DNA from: Hemileia vastatrix
Lineage: Eukaryota > Basidiomycota > Pucciniomycetes > Pucciniales > Zaghouaniaceae
Length of the DNA: 64,000 nucleotides
Direction of reading: 5' to 3'
Assembly: GCA_030280995.1 (NCBI GenBank)
Contig: JASXTE010000017.1
Location: 4,608,501 to 4,672,500, forward strand
Part shown: positions 62,810 through 64,000 of the stretch, piece after piece
Position numbering within the stretch: position 1 is the stretch's first letter
How the letters are laid out: the number at the start of each line of letters is the position of its first letter
Made by a program: the position numbers and the translations under genes
The notes under the pieces: generated by a model
Database searches by the model: none
Told to the model about the DNA's origin: nothing
What the model saw: the letters and a program-made list of their open reading frames with translations, nothing else

Positions 62810-64000
62810 CAATGAGCTATTCAGGTTTATAATTGAAGTGAAATTGGCCAAGCTATAGCCATTTCAACCTAACATGTGATTTTCACTAAGAAGTGTTATA
62901 TCTCACTCAAATTTTTAGATACAATAATAATTTAAAGATATAGAAAGGTTAATATGATGATTCTTAATCCAATGAGCAATACAGATTAGGAATCTAAGTA
63001 AAATTGGAAATTTTATATCCATTTCAACCTAACATGTTATTTTCACTAAGAAGTACTATATATCACTCAAATTTTTAGCTAAAATACTTATTTCAAGATA
63101 TAGAAAGGTTAATATAGTGATTCCAAATCCAATGAGCTATACAGATTCAGAATCTAAGTAAAATTGGAAATGTTATAGCCATTTCAGCATAACATGGTAT
63201 TTTCACTAATAAGTACTAAATCCCACTCAAATTTTTAGCTAAAATAGTAATTTTAAGAGATAGAAAGATTAATATAATGATTCCAAATACAATAAGCTAT
63301 TCAGATTTAGAATCTAAAAAAATTGATAAAGTAATAGTCATTTCAACCTAAAATGTTATTTTCACTAAGAAGCACTATATCTCACTTAAATTTTTAGCTA
63401 AAGTAATTATTTTAAGATACAGAAAATTTAATATAGTGATTCCAAATCCAATGAGCTATTTAGATTCAGAGTCTAAGTAAAATTGAAAAAGTTATATTCA
63501 TTGCAACCTAGCATGTGATTTTCACTAAGAACTTCCACATCTAACTCAAATTTTAAGTAACCATAATAATTTAGAGATATATAAATTTTAGTATAGTAAT
63601 TTTAAGCCAATTAGCTATTCATATTTAGAATATAAGTCTTATTGGCCAAGTCATAACAATTAATGAGATGTGTCACTTCTCAGTAAAAAATTCATGCTAG
63701 GTTCATAATAAGTTGAAATAGCTATAACTTTTCCAATTTACTTAGATTCTAAATCTAAACTACTCATTGGATTCGGAATTACTATATTAACATTTCTATA
63801 TCTTGAAAATATTATTTTAGCTAAAAATTTGAGTGAGATATAGTACTTCTTTGTGAAAAAAACATGTTTAGTTGAAATGGATATAAAATTTACAATTTTA
63901 CTTAGATTCCTAATCTGAATAGCTCATTTGATTCAGAATCATTATATTAACCTTTCTATATCTTGAAATTATTATTGTATCTAAAAATTTGTGTGAGATA
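62810..64000. repeat. Satellite array, about 160-bp monomer, with internal inversion
   Basis: CCAATGAGCTAT-like anchors begin at 62810, 62970, 63130, 63290, 63449 and 63608, a period of 159-160 bp. Monomers share ATTTTCACTAAGAAGTACTATAT, CTCAAATTTTTAGCTAAAAT and ATATAGAAAGGTTAATATAG. From about 63690 the same monomer appears as its reverse complement (anchors ending near 63769 and 63930, 161 bp apart). The array reaches the window end. Monomer length is near a nucleosome repeat, as in many heterochromatic satellites. Confidence 0.85.

Noticed and set aside
62810..64000. CRISPR array
   Set aside because: The 160-bp units are near-continuous monomers without alternating short repeats and unique spacers, in a eukaryotic context.

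Overview
This window looks like repeat-dense, AT-rich DNA from a basidiomycete, most likely a rust fungus (Pucciniales). Three things point that way. Four chromodomain Ty3/gypsy polyproteins are present. There is a gene family with the GRPPxxKVNGY...CPFYEEMDNLFG signature that I know from rust genomes. There are relics of the Tet-like 2OG-Fe(II) oxygenase family that is expanded in basidiomycetes. Short GT...AG introns are visible. I see no intact host housekeeping gene, and the species cannot be named from the sequence.

Layout. 1-2029: 3' end of a plus-strand Ty3 element (E0) with its 3' LTR. 2030-3405: tail of an older LTR, split by a solo LTR with a perfect 5-bp target duplication. 3460-13320: decayed minus-strand Ty3 element B (TSD TGAAA); its left LTR carries another solo LTR (TSD GTTAG). 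13321-15797: relic gene unit I, into which B inserted. 15798-24211: minus-strand Ty3 element A, with paired 1177-bp LTRs, TSD AATGT and one open 1955-codon gag-pol frame. 25522-34355: minus-strand Ty3 element C (815-bp LTRs, TSD AAACT), broken by stops. 36432-36684: a MITE-like repeat. 37681-43850: a 6.2-kb element with long terminal inverted repeats. It carries three gene relics: a NAM/Myb-like gene (+), a Tet-like oxygenase (-) and a fragment of an SRPK-type kinase (-). 43851-45330: degenerate copies of its right end. 45365-48590: relic unit III with the same gene pair. 48594-58209: plus-strand Ty3 element D (1499-bp LTRs, no matching TSD). 58211-58555: an old Ty3 relic. 58556-62800: no recognisable gene. 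62810-64000: a satellite of about 160 bp per monomer that reverses orientation inside the array.

The most interesting observation is a second, overlapping reading frame inside the 5' end of gag in all four elements where that region is visible (A, B, C, D). It always lies in +1 relative to gag and begins 85-139 nt after the gag ATG. It encodes a protein of about 150-190 aa with a predicted coiled coil, a KWxWDW motif and a basic HPYxG tail. Its residues align across the diverged elements, whereas the gag frame over the same DNA is low-complexity. This looks like an overprinted accessory gene of this Ty3 lineage, probably reached by leaky scanning. Related features are a probable spliced leader intron in the 5' UTRs, a stop codon between RT and RNase H shared by two independent insertions (B and C), and the gene-carrying TIR element. 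All comparisons were made by eye; no database search was run.
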